From NCBI RefSeq assembly GCF_900129925.1, contig NZ_FQXI01000017.1:1-37281 (forward strand): a stretch of 37,281 nt of DNA, given 5' to 3'. Origin of the DNA: Anaerosphaera aminiphila DSM 21120. GTDB lineage: Bacteria > Bacillota > Clostridia > Tissierellales > Peptoniphilaceae. Shown here piece after piece: positions 14,901 to 23,760 of the stretch (positions within the stretch are counted from its first letter, which is position 1; every line of letters begins with the position of its first letter). The translations under genes and the position numbers were made by a program. The notes under the pieces were generated by a model, which saw only the letters and a list, made by a program, of their open reading frames with translations, had not been told where the DNA came from and did no database searches.

Positions 14901-17480
14901 ATGGATAAAAAACTAAAAAAAGATTTTCAAAAGAAAATTATACGAAATAGGGACGCTCCTGAAAAGAATATGGATAGTAAACTTGTTCATTCAGATGATT
15001 ATACCAATAAGATTATTAAGACTAAGGATAGGTTCGGAGATAAAATTTCAGAAAAAGAATCTAAACTTATTCATGTGAATGTATTAGCTAAAGATCAAAA
15101 ACAAGATAAACTAAAAGATTTTCAGAAGGCTAAAAACAAGGAAAGAATCAGAAAAGAAGTTTTAGAAAATAAGGATAAGGCTAATGAAGTTAAACAGACT
15201 AATCTTGAAATAAGGACAGATGAAAGCTTTAAACTTGATGAAGAGTTAGATGTAGACTTTAAAAAGGTGAATTTTGATAGTGAAAACAGTAGAAATATTA
15301 ATTCTAATAAATTAACAACAGATGATATTTCAGCTAAGGCTCAACCAATAAGTAATAAGAAGGCATCAAGTAAAAGACAAGTTATCAAAAATTACGAGGA
15401 TAAACTTATCCATAGTAAGGATAAATTCCAAGACAAAATAAACGAGAGAGAGTCTAAGCGAATCCACACAAGCGAAGATAAACCTATCGAAGCAAAGAAG
15501 AGTAGGAGAATATACAGAAAAGATAAGCTTGTTAAAGATGAAGTAAGTAAGAACGAGAGTAATACTAATATCGATAAGAAGCAAAAGCAGAAGCTTTATC
15601 AAGAAAAGAAGTTTAGAGATAAGGAAAAAATTTCTAAAGAGATAGATAAAGAAAATAAGCTAAGCGAAGTTGATACAGATAAAACTTTTGATAATTCTGA
15701 GCTTAAAGACAATAATCAAGAATTTATAAAAGATGAAAAAGAAACAAGCCTTAAACCTTCAGAACAAAAGAAAGTTAATAAAAAGAAGACTTACTACAAG
15801 AGAAAAAATTATGAAAGTGATAAATTTACTCGAAAGAGAATCGATGACTTAAAAAATGAATCTAAGAAAGTTACACCGAAAGATTCTAAGAAAGCACAAG
15901 ATGTTAAAGACTTTATATCAGATAAAAAGATTGGAGAGCTTGAAAAGTCTAAAAGCAAGCTAAAGGATAATATTTTAAAGAATAAAACTAAAGGAAGTCT
16001 ATCTTCTGGGGTTTTATTATCTGGAGCTAAGTCATCAGAGTTAGTGAGAGATTATCTAAGTTCAGGATCTGACAATACTGGTGTAGAATCTGGAGAAAAA
16101 GTCGCTAATGTAAGCTCTAAACTCCAGCATGGAATAAGGAAGTATAAGTTAGACAAAAAGAAAAAGTCCTTAAAAAAGCTATCTAAACTTGATAAAAAAA
16201 TAAAAAAGAGAAAAAGCAAGTTGGAGTTTAAAAGTGGCTTGGAAGATTTAAAAAAGTCAGATGCCTATATAAAGAAAAATAGATTTAAGAAGTTTTACCA
16301 GAGAAAACAAATGAAAAGCATGATAGCTAAAAAGCACGAAACAAGACTTGTGGATAGAGTTAAAAAAGCTATTTTAAGTTTAGGTAAGGCTTCTAAAGAG
16401 CTAATCGTAAGAAAAAGTAAGATGGTTCTATTTCTAGTAATAGGAATAGGTCTTATGCTATCAATCATGATTGGTGGTGGAAGTGTTGGTATGAGTGGAT
16501 TAAGTAACTCTGTTAACTCAGTAATGACAACAACATACCTATCACAAGATACAGTTCTAAGTGAAGTTAATCAAGAATTTTCATCAATGGAGTATGACCT
16601 ACAATCACAAATCGAAAGTGTAAAGACAAGTCACCCTGGATATGACGAATATATCATAAACAAAGAAGGAGAAATTGGTCATAATACCCATGAACTTTTA
16701 TCCTATATAACTTCAAGATGTGGAGAAGTAAAATCAGCATCTGAAGTAAAAGGAATTTTAAAAGATCTTTTCGATAAGATGTATAAGCTTGATTTTAAGG
16801 AAGAAATTGAAATTAGAACAAGAACAGTAGCAATAACAAGATATGATAGTCGTGGTAATCCTTATACTAGCTATGAAAAAGAAGAGTACGAATATAAAAA
16901 GTTAATTGTAACTTTAAAGAAAAAAGAAATGGATGAAGTTGTTAGGGAAATATTTAAAGATTATCCAGACAATGTAGTTCATTATGAAGCTCTTCTTGAA
17001 GCTAAGGGAAATATGGGAGATGTTTTTGGATCAGGTAATGGGGACTTAGGAGAAATAGTAGATAATCCAAACTTTGGAAATCCTGGTCTTGCTTTTGATT
17101 CAGCTACTGCAAAGGCTCTTTTTAATGAAGCAGAAAAACATATAGGCAAAAGATATGTGTTTGGAGCAAGTGGACCATCTAACTTTGACTGCTCAGGTTT
17201 TGTATGTTGGTCATTTACAAAGTCTGGTGTAAAGAGAATGCCAAGAACAACTGCATGGAGAATATACAAAGACTATTGTAATCCAGTAAGTCCAAGTGAA
17301 GCCCAACCTGGAGATATTATATTTTTCCACTCAACATATAACAGTGGAACTCCAATATCTCATGTAGGAATATACGCAGGTAACGGAATGATGATTCACG
17401 CAGGAGATCCAATTCAATACACATCAATAAATTCAAAATATTGGAAATCACACTTTTATGGGTTTGGAAGACCAAGATAG
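14901..17480 (+). CDS. NlpC/P60 cell-wall hydrolase of the transfer system (CD1108-like)
   Basis: An 859-residue protein of the type that follows virB4 in clostridial ICEs. Residues 1-500 are hydrophilic and Lys-rich and contain a twofold motif (E-x-E-S-K-x-I-H at about residues 52 and 185). A single membrane helix is at about 508-530 ('MVLFLVIGIGLMLSIMIGG'). An extracellular stretch follows, and an NlpC/P60 peptidase domain (about 737-859) carries Cys764 in 'FDCSGFV', His821 in 'SHVGIYAG' and His833 in 'MMIHAG'. It should cut peptidoglycan peptides so the mating channel can cross the wall. Its ribosome site (TAGGTG) is weak compared with its neighbours. Catalytic residues are intact. Confidence 0.88.
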   Translation: MDKKLKKDFQKKIIRNRDAPEKNMDSKLVHSDDYTNKIIKTKDRFGDKISEKESKLIHVNVLAKDQKQDKLKDFQKAKNKERIRKEVLENKDKANEVKQTNLEIRTDESFKLDEELDVDFKKVNFDSENSRNINSNKLTTDDISAKAQPISNKKASSKRQVIKNYEDKLIHSKDKFQDKINERESKRIHTSEDKPIEAKKSRRIYRKDKLVKDEVSKNESNTNIDKKQKQKLYQEKKFRDKEKISKEIDKENKLSEVDTDKTFDNSELKDNNQEFIKDEKETSLKPSEQKKVNKKKTYYKRKNYESDKFTRKRIDDLKNESKKVTPKDSKKAQDVKDFISDKKIGELEKSKSKLKDNILKNKTKGSLSSGVLLSGAKSSELVRDYLSSGSDNTGVESGEKVANVSSKLQHGIRKYKLDKKKKSLKKLSKLDKKIKKRKSKLEFKSGLEDLKKSDAYIKKNRFKKFYQRKQMKSMIAKKHETRLVDRVKKAILSLGKASKELIVRKSKMVLFLVIGIGLMLSIMIGGGSVGMSGLSNSVNSVMTTTYLSQDTVLSEVNQEFSSMEYDLQSQIESVKTSHPGYDEYIINKEGEIGHNTHELLSYITSRCGEVKSASEVKGILKDLFDKMYKLDFKEEIEIRTRTVAITRYDSRGNPYTSYEKEEYEYKKLIVTLKKKEMDEVVREIFKDYPDNVVHYEALLEAKGNMGDVFGSGNGDLGEIVDNPNFGNPGLAFDSATAKALFNEAEKHIGKRYVFGASGPSNFDCSGFVCWSFTKSGVKRMPRTTAWRIYKDYCNPVSPSEAQPGDIIFFHSTYNSGTPISHVGIYAGNGMMIHAGDPIQYTSINSKYWKSHFYGFGRPR

Positions 17481-17494
17481 AAGGGAGATATTAT

Positions 17495-17734
17495 GTGAAC
17501 AGAAAGCTTGTAAGTATTAGGAACAAAAAGAAAAAAATAGAAGAGAAGTTAAAAGATTTAAATGCAAAATACAAGGAAATTTGCGATGAAGAAATACAAG
17601 TTGAAAATGAAGAAATAATTGTAACTCTTAGGAGGAACAATATTAGCTTGGAAGAATTAATGGAGAAAATCAATGATAGAAAAAGAGAAGAAAAATTAAA
17701 AGAAAAGGAGAACATTCATAATGAAGAAATTTAA
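17495..17734 (+). CDS. DUF4315-like small coiled-coil protein
   Basis: A 79-residue, charged helical protein: 'IRNKKKKIEEKLKDLNAKYKE' and 'LRRNNISLEELMEKIND'. This agrees with the DUF4315 proteins encoded between the NlpC/P60 gene and a DUF4366 gene in CTn-type elements. GTG at 17495 is taken as the start because AAGGGAG (17481-17487) is well placed; upstream in-frame codons lie within the previous gene. It overlaps the next gene by 14 nt. Function unknown; probably an accessory of the mating apparatus. Confidence 0.75.
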   Translation: MNRKLVSIRNKKKKIEEKLKDLNAKYKEICDEEIQVENEEIIVTLRRNNISLEELMEKINDRKREEKLKEKENIHNEEI

Positions 17735-20144
17735 TACGAACAGACTAAGAGCCTTTTTTATGGCTCTTTTATTAGTTTTAACATCAACTGTGCATACAAG
17801 TGCATTTGCAAAGTCTGATGTTACTTGGACGGAAGATGATTTTATATACCATCAAGGAGATAAGACTCATGTAGCAGGACTAAGTAAAACAGGATGGGAA
17901 AAAGCAGAGAAAACTCAAGAAATTAAGTTTTTAGAAGGTACTAAAACTATTGGATATATAAATAGTTCTGGTTACTCACAAAATATGTTTGATATTCAAA
18001 GAATCTCAAAGTTAAAAGATTTGAAGATTACTCTACCAGAATCCTTAGAAACAATTAAGAGCAACTCTTTTGTATATTGCCCGATAAGAGAAATTAAATT
18101 GCCAAGCAATTTAAAAACAATTGAAAGTTGGGCATTTAACAATACAAATTTAGAAGAAATCTATATTCCTGATTCAGTAACAAACCTTGGTGGTGCTGCC
18201 TTTAGAGAAAATAAGATAAAAATAGCTAGACTTCCAAAAGGTTTAAAGGTTATAAAAGATGGATTATTCTTTGAGAACGAACTAGAAGAAATTGAAATAC
18301 CAGATAGTGTTGAGGTTATTGAAGGTGGAGCTTTTTATAAGAACGCATTAAGGAGAATTAATGCACCAAGCAATCCTAAACTTAATAATACTGGAGCTAA
18401 GTTAATAGGGAATCAAGTTGTAGAATATAGACCAAAACAAAATCCTTTCTATCTTAATAATCTAGGATATAATGGAGAACTTGGAATTTCTAATTACAAA
18501 AATCTAATCAAAGATGAAGATGGAGGATTGATATTTCCAAAAGATGTAGACATGGTAGAATTGGACTTTTCAGTTCCAAGATACTACTATTCAGGAACTA
18601 TCAAGATTTACAATCCAAATAAATATTCCATTGATACTCAAACAGATTTGACAGGACAAGATATTGATGAAAAGGAGAATAAGATTGATGATTTAATTAA
18701 AAACATTAAGGATTTAGAAAATCAGATCAAAGACTTAAATGATAAGAAACAAGAATACCAATCAAAGATAGATGAATTAAAGAAAAAGTTAGAATCTTGC
18801 AAAGATAATGGAGAGAACTTAAAACAAGAAAAAGCTAAGCTAGAAGAAGAGATTAGAGATAAAGATAATAAGATTGCTCAATTGAATAAAGAAATTGAGG
18901 ATCTTAAAAACTCCAATAATGATGAACTAATAGCAGAAATTACTCAGCTTAAAGATGAATTAAAAAGATTACAAGATGAAAATGCAAAACTAAAAGAAGA
19001 TTATTCATCTACAAAATGGGAGTTAGAGGCTGAGAAAGAAAAGGCCGATAAAAACAAAAATAAAATCAAAGAAATGCAAGAAAAGCTCGAGTCTTTAGAA
19101 GGAGAACTTGCAAAGAAGACTAAAGAAATTGAAGATAAAGACAATAGAATTAAGGACTTAGAAAAAGCTCTTGATGAAAAAGATGCTAAGATAAAAGACC
19201 TTGAGTCTAAAAAGAAAGAGACAGAAAATTCTAAGTCAGAATGCTGTAAGAAAATTGAAGAGCTTCAAAAGGCTATTGATAGTTTAAAAGAATCTTCTGA
19301 AAATACAAAAAAAGAATTAGAAGAGAAAATTAAAGAACTAGAAGAAAAACAAAAAGCTTCTGAAGAAGAAATTAAAAAGCTAAAAGAAGAATTAGATAAT
19401 AAAATCGAAGAAGCAAAGAAGCTAATCGAGGAAGCAAATAAAAAAGCGAAAGAAGAACTTGAAAAACAAGCTAAAGATGAAAAAGAAAAAAATCTAAACC
19501 AAGACTTATCTAAGAAATTAGATGAACTTCTAAAACTCCAAAAAGAAAACAAAGATAAGAAAGAAGATAAGAAATCTCAAGATAAGAAGTGGGACGAACT
19601 TTTGAAAGCTGATGACAAGAATATCCTAAATCAATTTGATCTTAACAAGATGAAAGAGCAAGATAAACAATTGGACAAAAAACAAGCTAAAGATGAAAAA
19701 GAATTTGCAGTTTTTCAAGTAGACAAAAACTTTTATAACATTATCAATAAAGATGGTAAAACAACAGTCTACATGGATGTAAAAACTTATGTGGATCAAG
19801 GAAGAACTATGATTCCAGTTAGATATATTGCCTATACTCTAGGTTTTAATGTTGAGTATGACAACTCTACTCGTGAAGCTATTTTCTCAAACAAAGAGAA
19901 TAATATCTTAGCTAAAAAGACATTAAGACTAAATATTGATACTGGTGTTATGAAAGATTCAGATGGAAAAGTTTACAATTCAGATGTTAAGCCAGTGATT
20001 ATAAATGGAAGAATTCATGCTTCAATTTCAAATATTGCCAAAGCTTTTGGAGCAAGTCATGGAGATATCAAAGATGGTAAAAATCAAACAATAGAATGGG
20101 ACAATGCTAGAAAAGCAGTTTATGTATTTAAAAATGTAAAATAA
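17721..20144 (+). CDS. Secreted LRR / coiled-coil / stalk-domain surface protein
   Basis: An 807-residue exported protein. A signal peptide ('AFFMALLLVLTSTVHTSAFA') is followed by about five BspA-type leucine-rich repeats (roughly residues 75-215; e.g. 'LEEIYIPDSVTNLGGAAF', 'LEEIEIPDSVEVIEGGAF'). A long Lys/Glu-rich coiled coil spans about 315-620. A copper-amine-oxidase-N-like stalk domain occupies about 665-803 ('VDQGRTMIPVRYIAYTLGFNVEYD', 'PVIINGRIHASISNIAKAFGA'). There is no LPXTG sorting signal, so attachment is probably through the stalk domain. AAAGGAG precedes the ATG. Placed between DUF4315 and DUF4366 genes, it is likely a cell-cell contact or adhesion component of conjugation; that role is inference. 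Confidence 0.82.
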   Translation: MKKFNTNRLRAFFMALLLVLTSTVHTSAFAKSDVTWTEDDFIYHQGDKTHVAGLSKTGWEKAEKTQEIKFLEGTKTIGYINSSGYSQNMFDIQRISKLKDLKITLPESLETIKSNSFVYCPIREIKLPSNLKTIESWAFNNTNLEEIYIPDSVTNLGGAAFRENKIKIARLPKGLKVIKDGLFFENELEEIEIPDSVEVIEGGAFYKNALRRINAPSNPKLNNTGAKLIGNQVVEYRPKQNPFYLNNLGYNGELGISNYKNLIKDEDGGLIFPKDVDMVELDFSVPRYYYSGTIKIYNPNKYSIDTQTDLTGQDIDEKENKIDDLIKNIKDLENQIKDLNDKKQEYQSKIDELKKKLESCKDNGENLKQEKAKLEEEIRDKDNKIAQLNKEIEDLKNSNNDELIAEITQLKDELKRLQDENAKLKEDYSSTKWELEAEKEKADKNKNKIKEMQEKLESLEGELAKKTKEIEDKDNRIKDLEKALDEKDAKIKDLESKKKETENSKSECCKKIEELQKAIDSLKESSENTKKELEEKIKELEEKQKASEEEIKKLKEELDNKIEEAKKLIEEANKKAKEELEKQAKDEKEKNLNQDLSKKLDELLKLQKENKDKKEDKKSQDKKWDELLKADDKNILNQFDLNKMKEQDKQLDKKQAKDEKEFAVFQVDKNFYNIINKDGKTTVYMDVKTYVDQGRTMIPVRYIAYTLGFNVEYDNSTREAIFSNKENNILAKKTLRLNIDTGVMKDSDGKVYNSDVKPVIINGRIHASISNIAKAFGASHGDIKDGKNQTIEWDNARKAVYVFKNVK

Positions 20145-20158
20145 GAAAGGATAGAAAA

Positions 20159-21016
20159 ATGAATATGAGCATTAAACGAGGAGTAGCTATAGCGTTACTC
20201 CTTTTTACATTTACAGTACCAGCAACTACATTTGCGATGACAAATGAAGGACAAATCGAAAATCAAAGTGAATCAATATATGAACCACAAAAAGAAGAAT
20301 TTGAAAAAATGTTGAAAGATGATGTTTTTACACCATCAAAAGAAGAAATTCCTTATCAAGATGTTCCAAGAATACCAGGAAATACAAGTGAAGCAACTAA
20401 GCCTTCAAATAATCCTCCTAAGAAAACACCACTTGTAAAAGGTGGTAATACAAAGGCAGTAAATAATCTTGCGACACAAGAAAATAAGGCGAGAGGTTCA
20501 GTAATTGAAAATGTAGATAGGAATGGAAAAGATATTACACCAAGTGGAGACACAGAAAAAGATAAAGAAAATCCAGTAGATGTAAGACAATTTTTAACAT
20601 TTCAAACTAAAAGTGGAAAAACTATGCACCTAATAGTGGATCACTCATCAAATCAAGATAATGTAAGGCTATTAACAGAAGTAGGAGAGCAAGACCTACT
20701 TAATATGATTGAATCAGAAGATAAAAACACTATAAAGGTTGAAGAGCCTAAGAAAGAAGAAGTAAAAAAAGAAGAACCTACTGTTGTTCCAGTAAAAGAA
20801 GAAAAGAAAAGTGGAATAGGTTCATTTCTAATTATTGCACTTGTAATTGGAGGAGTTATAGGAGCAGGATATTATTTTAAAGTAGTCAAAGCAAAAGAAG
20901 ATAGAATGTTGGAAGACTTTGAAGAAGATGATGAGGATTATATTAGTGAGTCAGAAGATGATGACGATGATGAAACTCACGAAGAATCTTTAGATGAAGA
21001 TGATGAACTATTATAA
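20159..21016 (+). CDS. DUF4366-like exported membrane protein (CD1107 type)
   Basis: A 285-residue protein with a signal peptide ('GVAIALLLFTFTVPATTFA'), a Pro/Lys-rich extracellular region and a conserved core: 'VRQFLTFQTKSGKTMHLIVDH' with 'VRLLTEVGEQDLLNMIES'. A C-terminal membrane helix ('GSFLIIALVIGGVIGAGYYF') and a strongly acidic tail of Asp/Glu follow. This layout matches the DUF4366 family of clostridial conjugative elements. It lies 14 nt after the surface-protein gene and is followed by a terminator-like hairpin, so it closes the mating-channel gene block. Function unknown; probably a membrane part of the mating apparatus. Confidence 0.83.
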   Translation: MNMSIKRGVAIALLLFTFTVPATTFAMTNEGQIENQSESIYEPQKEEFEKMLKDDVFTPSKEEIPYQDVPRIPGNTSEATKPSNNPPKKTPLVKGGNTKAVNNLATQENKARGSVIENVDRNGKDITPSGDTEKDKENPVDVRQFLTFQTKSGKTMHLIVDHSSNQDNVRLLTEVGEQDLLNMIESEDKNTIKVEEPKKEEVKKEEPTVVPVKEEKKSGIGSFLIIALVIGGVIGAGYYFKVVKAKEDRMLEDFEEDDEDYISESEDDDDDETHEESLDEDDELL

Positions 21017-21032
21017 TAATTTTTAAAAGCTT

Positions 21033-21063
21033 GAGCGAGAGAGAAATCTTTCGCTCTTTTTTT
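21033..21063 (+). terminator. Hairpin plus T-run before topB
   Basis: A 9-bp stem (21033-21041 with 21048-21056, one G-T pair) with a 6-nt loop is followed by seven T. It lies just before the AAGGAGGT site of topB. It is either a terminator for the mating-channel genes or a read-through attenuator. Confidence 0.8.
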
Positions 21064-21080
21064 AATTTAAGGAGGTATTA

Positions 21081-22802
21081 ATGAAGTTAGTAATAGCAGA
21101 AAAGCCAAGTGTAGCAGTTACAATTGCAAAAGTAATTGGAGCAAGAACAAGAATAAACGGATATTATGAGGGGAATGGATACATTGTTTCTTGGTGTGTA
21201 GGTCATTTAATTCAAATGGCAAGTCCAGATAAGATTGATGAAAAATGGAAGAAATGGACAATAGACACTCTTCCTATAATCCCAGAAGAATATATTTATG
21301 AAGTATCTAAAAGCACTAAAAAACAATATGGAATTTTAAAGAAACTTTTAAACGATAAGAACATCGACACAGTTATAAATGCTTGTGATGCTGGAAGAGA
21401 GGGAGAACTTATTTTTAGGCTTGTATATAATCAAGCTAAATGTAAAAAGAAGATTCAAAGACTTTGGATATCTTCAATGGAAAACAAAGCTATTGAAGAT
21501 GGCTTTAGAAATCTTAAAGACGGAGAAAACTTTGAAGACTTATATAGATCGGCAAGTGCAAGATCTATTGCGGATTGGTTAGTAGGAATGAATCTAAGCA
21601 GGCTTTATTCTTGCATTTACAAGGAAACATATTCAGTTGGTAGAGTACAAACACCAACTCTATATTTAATTGCTAAAAGAGATAGTGAAATAAACCTATT
21701 TAAGAAGCAAAAATATTATACGGTAGACCTATCTTATGGAGAATTAAAACTTGTATCAGATAGGATTGATAGAATTGAAGTTGCAGAACAACTATTAAAT
21801 CTACTAGAAGATGAAATAGTTATTACAGAGGTAGAGGATAAAGAAATAAGCACAAAACCAGATAAGCCTTATGATCTCACTACCTTACAAAGAGAAGCAA
21901 ATAAATATTTTGGATATTCAGCAAATGACACTTTAAATCTAGCACAAGGTTTGTATGAAAAAAAGCTAATCACATACCCAAGAACAGATAGCAGGTATCT
22001 AACCGATGATATGGTTACTACTATGAAAGAATTATTAGAAGGACTTGAAGATGATTTTAGGGTTAATGAATCAAACTTTAAGTCTATTTTTAATTCATCT
22101 AAGGTTACAGACCACTATGCAATTATTCCTACTATATCTGGTATTGAAAAAGCTAAAGATTTATCTGATAAAGAAAGCAAAGTATATAATCTAATTAAGA
22201 ATAAATTACTTGCTTCATGTTCGGATAACTTAAAGGAATCTAGTAGAAAAATCAGATATGAATATGATAAATTTAACTTCAATGCAAGTGGCAAGACTAT
22301 AATCGATGAAGGTTATGCCAAGTATTTAAAGCCTTATGGAAAACAAAAACAAGAAAATGAATTACCAGATGTAAAGACTGGAGATAAAATTAAGCTAACT
22401 TCTAAAAATATATCGGAGAAATTTACAAAAGCTCCAAGTCATTATAATGAAGATACACTTTTAAAGGCTATGGAGAATGCAGGGATTGAATCTTTGGATA
22501 AAGACATAGAAGTAGAAAGGAAAGGTTTAGGAACACCAGCTACAAGAGCAGGAATTATTGAAAATCTTATCCATAAGGACCTTATAAGAAGAAATAAGAA
22601 AAATCTACTTGTAACAGAAAAAGGCAATAGGCTTGTATCGATTGTAGAGGATAAGTTTAAATCAGCAGAAACAACTTCTGAATGGGAAATGAAACTTGCA
22701 AAGATTAGCTCTGGAGAAGTAGATAAAGAAGACTTTTTAAGAGAAATAGAAAATAATATAAGGGAGCTTGTAGATAGGTACAAGAATAATCTAAATGAAT
22801 AA
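21081..22802 (+). CDS. topB: DNA topoisomerase III
   Basis: A 573-residue type IA topoisomerase. The TOPRIM domain starts 'KLVIAEKPSVAVTIAKVIG' and includes 'INACDAGREGELIFRLVY' (acidic D-x-D-like region near residue 103). 'SARSIADWLVGMNLSRLYS' and 'SVGRVQTPTLYLI' follow. The active-site tyrosine lies in 'LITYPRTDSRYL' near residue 298, and the C-terminal part has 'GLGTPATRAGIIENLI'. It is shorter than many chromosomal TopB proteins because C-terminal zinc fingers are absent, which is common in conjugative elements. It relaxes or decatenates DNA during ICE replication and transfer. AAGGAGGT precedes the ATG; the end overlaps the methylase gene by 8 nt. Confidence 0.93.
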   Translation: MKLVIAEKPSVAVTIAKVIGARTRINGYYEGNGYIVSWCVGHLIQMASPDKIDEKWKKWTIDTLPIIPEEYIYEVSKSTKKQYGILKKLLNDKNIDTVINACDAGREGELIFRLVYNQAKCKKKIQRLWISSMENKAIEDGFRNLKDGENFEDLYRSASARSIADWLVGMNLSRLYSCIYKETYSVGRVQTPTLYLIAKRDSEINLFKKQKYYTVDLSYGELKLVSDRIDRIEVAEQLLNLLEDEIVITEVEDKEISTKPDKPYDLTTLQREANKYFGYSANDTLNLAQGLYEKKLITYPRTDSRYLTDDMVTTMKELLEGLEDDFRVNESNFKSIFNSSKVTDHYAIIPTISGIEKAKDLSDKESKVYNLIKNKLLASCSDNLKESSRKIRYEYDKFNFNASGKTIIDEGYAKYLKPYGKQKQENELPDVKTGDKIKLTSKNISEKFTKAPSHYNEDTLLKAMENAGIESLDKDIEVERKGLGTPATRAGIIENLIHKDLIRRNKKNLLVTEKGNRLVSIVEDKFKSAETTSEWEMKLAKISSGEVDKEDFLREIENNIRELVDRYKNNLNE

Positions 22803-23760
22803 GGTGAAGATATTAGAGCTTTTCGGTGGCATAGGTGCTATTAGAAAGGCTTTTATTAATTTGAAGATACCTTATGAAGTTGTTGATTATGTAGAAATAG
22901 ATAAGGCTTGTGTTAAATCATATAACGCTCTTTATGGAGGAGAATATAGAGCAAAATCAGTAGTAGGATATAAAGCTCCTAATGAAAAGATAGACTTAAT
23001 TATGCATGGAAGTCCTTGCCAAGACTTTTCAAGAATTGGAAAAAAGCAGGGAGGAGTAAAAAACTCAGGCACTAGATCAAGCTTACTATTTGAAACAATT
23101 AGAATAATTAAAGAAATGAAAGAAAAACCTAAATGGATAATTTGGGAAAATGTAAAGGGAGTTCTTGATAGAAATATGAGGGACTCCTTTTTTATTTATC
23201 TAAAAGAGCTAGAGAGCCTAGGATATGAAAGCAAGTATAAAATCTTAAATGCAATGGACTTTGGCATACCTCAAAAAAGGGAAAGGATATTTGTTGTTTC
23301 ATGTCTTGGAAAAAACAACTTTTCTTTTAATAAATTGGAGAGGAAAGAAACTAGACCACTAAGTGAATTTTTAGAAAAGGATGTAAGTGAACTTTATACA
23401 ATGACCCAACCTTATATGCTGAAATTTTTAAATAAAGGCATAGATAACAGTTTTAGAGGGCGATTAAAAGTGATTAAAGCTTTTTCTTATACTATTTCTA
23501 CAAAACAAATGAGAGTTCCTAATTCTGGAATAATAGATATTGGAAATGGTAAATATAGGTATTTAACAGAAAGAGAATGTTTAAGACTCATGGGTTTTGA
23601 TGATAGTGATATAGATAAATTAGAGGAAGTACATCCAAGAAGAAAAAATTGCACTTCAAGCAAACTATATAAGCAGGCAGGCAATTCTATTGTGGTTGAT
23701 ATTTTAATGGCTATTATAAAAGAAATTCATAGAATGGAGGTAGGAAATGCAAGTAAATGA
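22795..23760 (+). CDS. DNA (cytosine-5) methyltransferase, probably orphan
   Basis: A 321-residue C5 methylase: motif I '[15 protein letters not shown]', catalytic motif IV '[16 protein letters not shown]' with Cys75, motif VI 'WENVKGVL' near residue 118, motif VIII '[13 protein letters not shown]', and C-terminal motifs IX-X ('[12 protein letters not shown]', '[13 protein letters not shown]'). It has no cognate restriction gene beside it and is sandwiched between topB (8-nt overlap) and the giant helicase gene (14-nt overlap). It most likely modifies the ICE to evade host restriction. The start has no clear ribosome site, so it probably depends on translation of topB. Confidence 0.9.
   Translation: MNKVKILELFGGIGAIRKAFINLKIPYEVVDYVEIDKACVKSYNALYGGEYRAKSVVGYKAPNEKIDLIMHGSPCQDFSRIGKKQGGVKNSGTRSSLLFETIRIIKEMKEKPKWIIWENVKGVLDRNMRDSFFIYLKELESLGYESKYKILNAMDFGIPQKRERIFVVSCLGKNNFSFNKLERKETRPLSEFLEKDVSELYTMTQPYMLKFLNKGIDNSFRGRLKVIKAFSYTISTKQMRVPNSGIIDIGNGKYRYLTERECLRLMGFDDSDIDKLEEVHPRRKNCTSSKLYKQAGNSIVVDILMAIIKEIHRMEVGNASK

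Noticed and set aside
21379-21582. 67-codon frame inside topB
   Set aside because: It lies within the conserved TOPRIM-to-core part of topoisomerase III, has no motif of its own and no well-spaced ribosome site.
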